A DNA stretch of 64,000 bases from Pontibacter amylolyticus. GTDB lineage: Bacteria > Bacteroidota > Bacteroidia > Cytophagales > Hymenobacteraceae. The stretch lies in NCBI RefSeq assembly GCF_014638845.1, contig NZ_BMFP01000004.1, forward strand, positions 186,001 to 250,000. The letters are read 5' to 3'. The notes beneath the pieces were generated by a model. That model saw nothing but the letters and a program-made list of their open reading frames with translations, searched no databases and was not told where the DNA came from. Made by a program: the position numbers and the translations under genes. Below are positions 62,301 through 64,000 of the stretch, piece by piece. Within the stretch, counting starts at the first letter, position 1, and the number at the start of each line of letters is the position of its first letter.

Positions 62301-64000
62301 CTAGAGTATCATCTTGGAACTGCTTTACACACCGAGATAGATGAAATAAAGAACACTCGTGTATATATAAAGGACAATATTGTAATAAATATTAAAGTTC
62401 AGGGTGGAATAACTACGCCAATGGAGGTAAGTCATTTCGTCCGTAAGAACAAAAATCATGAGATTCACATCATTGAAGATCCGCTAAGAAATAGTAAGAA
62501 ACTTATTGCTGAATCACTAAATGAGTTATTTATACTGATTTTAGACCGTGATTTAAGGAAGTATAATAGGTTTCTCCAAGACTTTTTAGAGAGGGAAGAT
62601 AAGACTGGCTTTCTTGAGCAGTATGAAATAGAACAACTAAGGATTGGTGAAATAAAAGATATTCTAAATTCATCTGGCTTGTCAGTAATCCAAAGGTTTT
62701 GGCATACTGTCTTAATAATAAAAAATGCGGAGCAGCAGACTTTCCTTGCTAGTAAGGGGGTGAGAGATGATGTGCTAAGTAATTTACTTAGCTGCGATAT
62801 CGATTTGATAAGGCATTTTAATTCAAGCTTCGACTTCTATAATCAGAGTCACAGCGACAATATACCTATGTTACATGATTTATTTATGCATTTAGGTATC
62901 TCTCTAGGTGAATTTAATGAGCTTGCTTTCCCAAAGATCAACTTTCAAGCTCACTATGCGAGATTGTTGAATAGTTACATAGATGGTTATGAAAACCAAT
63001 TTGATAAGTTCCTTTATAATCACCTGCTAGGTACTGGTATAGATGAAAAATCAAGATATCAGGATTACTTAGATACTTATAAAAGAGGTTTAAATGTTTC
63101 GATATCGTCATCCTCTTTATATTTAAATGTTGAGGAATTATTTGTTGAGCAAATCATGAATAACTTCCCTTTTCTCACTTTGACTTCTTTAGCAGTATTT
63201 AACACGCATATACAGAGAAATGTTAATGCTATGTATGCAAAATCTTATTCCAAATTAAGAAAACTATTAGAAAAGGGTAAAATCGAGTCAAAGTATTTGG
63301 ATGAATTTTTAAGCTATAATCGATTTAGAAGTTTACTTTACTTTGGTGAGGTTATAGCAGTGGTTGATGCCTACAAAGATTGGATTAGTAATAAGTCAGA
63401 TTCTGACAATGTTTCTCAAAATGGACATTCAGGTAATAGATTAGCTGAAACTCTATCACAGTTCATAAACGAGAATGGTGCTTCTATTGAGTCTGTTCAA
63501 ACCAAGAGTGTTGGAAATAGGAGGGATGAGGGAGTGGGAGTAAACGGATCAGGAGGAAGAAGAGGCGATGGCGGCAGTTTTGATGAATCTCGTCAAATGA
63601 TAGGGCTAGTAGCTGAGAAGGTTGTTTATGACAAGCTTTGTGAAGAGTATGACTCAGTAAGATGGGAGTCAAAAAATGCTACAAAAGCTTATCCCGAACT
63701 CTTTCCAGAAGGAGATGATAAACTTGGATACGATATTTCTTACAAGGATAAAGAAGGCAATAGAATTTATGTGGAGGTCAAAGGCAAATCAGATAATCAA
63801 AAGTTATTCGAAATAAAGAAAAATGAATTAGACAAGGCTCTTAAATTCAAGGAAAATTATAAGGTGATATTCGTATCCAATGTATTAGATAATAAAAGGA
63901 GGCGAATGTTAGATCTAGGTAATCTCTTTATTTTAGAGAATGGACATGATTTCTTCAACAACAATAAGTTTTCAGCACGCTATAAGAACTTTGAAATTTA
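59376..64000 (+). CDS. Large sacsin/HSP90-type ATPase with NO VEIN (DUF3883) nuclease-like C-terminus (3' edge of window)
   Basis: 1541 codons without a stop; the window ends on TA of the next codon, possibly the stop itself. The N-terminal GHKL ATPase has ELIQNVRDAN (N-box, about 43-52), AVSNTGAEF and the glycine loop GFKGIGFKA (102-110), as in sacsin/HSP90-like proteins. The middle 1200 residues are helical with no known domain. Residues 1430-1540 form the DUF3883/NOV_C domain: GYDISYKDKEGNRIYVEVKGKS (D-ExK, restriction-endonuclease-like core), then FVSNVLDN. Plant NO VEIN has the same ends. Bacterial relatives lie in defence regions; role here is inferred as DNA or RNA targeting. Confidence 0.85.
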   Translation, partial: MELKLIIDKLYQDSKNTPIRGLSAIAEAEKYLQQAYEGRYLFELIQNVRDANKEINQDGLIFIELNDNVLAVSNTGAEFSEKGIEGITTIGQSTKQSQDFIGFKGIGFKAIREITDTPRIVTRYGSVIFDRNLTLKDYKTKNVIESKIPLFYFPHYSPSKLNNRKSENGIVTRIELPLKETVKEEKIIADFNKIGPRQILLLDNISKIEFSLGEYRVKYAIEKDLKRHYVKLTLNDDKVYQYKSFSPKQKVTIPSSIIESLEGKEREIFKLNQHVDINIVVELDDNGHFVPIDKAELYLFYPLEITSGFRFLIHSYFIVNPERTRLRTSTLNNFLLEELAKFISNEMLNHLKRNHKTNTADILCFERNQDAKLDVLYDTLVNELKSKAFIYDSITKRFYKPSDVYAADNFDRGLFPDGKLNNRQLVFFSDQKVHEWLFEEFDVPYLHYDDIANEIEQECRKQLKKKNLVFFQKLYNYVNDHEKFNITGKKVLLTNQWKLVSSDEDVFYIGNEANQIKLGKQVQKHINFIHKEIKLSIREGKSRIGLLEYSKYELVRRLLKLFSNNKKVPKSEVLQALLQIEFDNKSELEVKEKILLPIKGQSDWLQPLFNPIYRDLPELKELYPGGSFVDLDLISALAPERKDIIEFLKIAGVWSIPGVYVEPRLYELSRSDARDKELFKLDWLYSRPFKMQNDVLMDIPSAFTSFFTQSILNNWLVYRNFIQSNLLPEMKYRSKDSGLKTIESVNRLKVSGFVESLKHQKWVSFEGESTTYGIKDVVGIEPLDTTLSSLQILRKYLVTFPISFKHQKDLLRLINICHLNGESYEDYKLILSGIYNRYKTSLNLNKDFSNFYNKILGKLYDYFAHRSDGYEEGIITLKEIHLLGVNELSGEFVWAKGKDLIYIDDKLNYDLLPINIKEKIQPHFTNRDRNTIGRIASRIGKKFSESLTKELVDSSIKKGLLLTDYFELLPESLALLEYHLGTALHTEIDEIKNTRVYIKDNIVINIKVQGGITTPMEVSHFVRKNKNHEIHIIEDPLRNSKKLIAESLNELFILILDRDLRKYNRFLQDFLEREDKTGFLEQYEIEQLRIGEIKDILNSSGLSVIQRFWHTVLIIKNAEQQTFLASKGVRDDVLSNLLSCDIDLIRHFNSSFDFYNQSHSDNIPMLHDLFMHLGISLGEFNELAFPKINFQAHYARLLNSYIDGYENQFDKFLYNHLLGTGIDEKSRYQDYLDTYKRGLNVSISSSSLYLNVEELFVEQIMNNFPFLTLTSLAVFNTHIQRNVNAMYAKSYSKLRKLLEKGKIESKYLDEFLSYNRFRSLLYFGEVIAVVDAYKDWISNKSDSDNVSQNGHSGNRLAETLSQFINENGASIESVQTKSVGNRRDEGVGVNGSGGRRGDGGSFDESRQMIGLVAEKVVYDKLCEEYDSVRWESKNATKAYPELFPEGDDKLGYDISYKDKEGNRIYVEVKGKSDNQKLFEIKKNELDKALKFKENYKVIFVSNVLDNKRRRMLDLGNLFILENGHDFFNNNKFSARYKNFEI

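Overview
The window looks like a chromosome segment from an environmental Bacteroidota of the Cytophagales/Hymenobacteraceae type (Pontibacter-like; genus inferred from gene content only). Markers are the gliding lipoprotein GldH, a GWxTD lipoprotein, three type IX secretion (T9SS) sorting domains, a GT117/DUF2723 membrane protein, a RicT with a Cys-rich N-terminus, and promoters of the Bacteroidota TTTG / TAnnTTTG type.

Positions 1 to about 40.3 kb are ordinary, fairly GC-rich core chromosome. In order they hold a helicase C-terminus, a beta-propeller lipoprotein, an NmrA-like reductase, a very large Gly/Ser/Tyr/Gln low-complexity protein divergent from a cold-shock protein, an EEP-family hydrolase, ricT-gldH, a flippase, a zinc alcohol dehydrogenase, a double GNAT protein, a Gdx/SugE exporter, and the minus-strand run rsfS-ftsH-LUD-lpxH-like-propeller. 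Then come birA, a YceI protein, a T9SS protein, the GT117 protein, a GWxTD lipoprotein, rlmB, kdsD-manC, recQ, purD, a bacilliredoxin, an HdeD protein, an SDR, a secreted GHL10 hydrolase and an RclA-like flavoprotein. Strong hairpin terminators separate most units. One octamer, AGGTATAG/CTATACCT, recurs on both strands throughout this part, inside and outside genes, far more often than chance.

From about 40.35 kb to the end the DNA is A+T-rich, nearly lacks that octamer, and reads as an integrated accessory element. Next to a fragment resembling a tRNA 3' end lie a tyrosine integrase, a coupled unknown gene, an excisionase-like HTH protein and a DUF3987 ATPase. Cargo follows: a T9SS protein with seven 60-residue repeats, small unknowns, a restriction-modification unit (methylase divergent from an XRE controller and an HNH nuclease, with overlapping promoters), an SRAP/HMCES gene broken by one in-frame TAG, a DUF4268 protein, an unknown protein, a CoiA-like nuclease with a long coiled coil, umuDC and a small secreted protein. 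The last gene, open to the window edge, encodes about 1541 residues with a sacsin/HSP90-type ATPase at the N-terminus and a NO VEIN-type (DUF3883) nuclease-like C-terminus.

The island combines mobility, DNA modification and restriction, and translesion/SOS functions, plus several nuclease-fold proteins of unknown role. I see no tRNA or rRNA gene, no CRISPR array and no insertion sequence. All family calls come from reading motifs; no database search was run.
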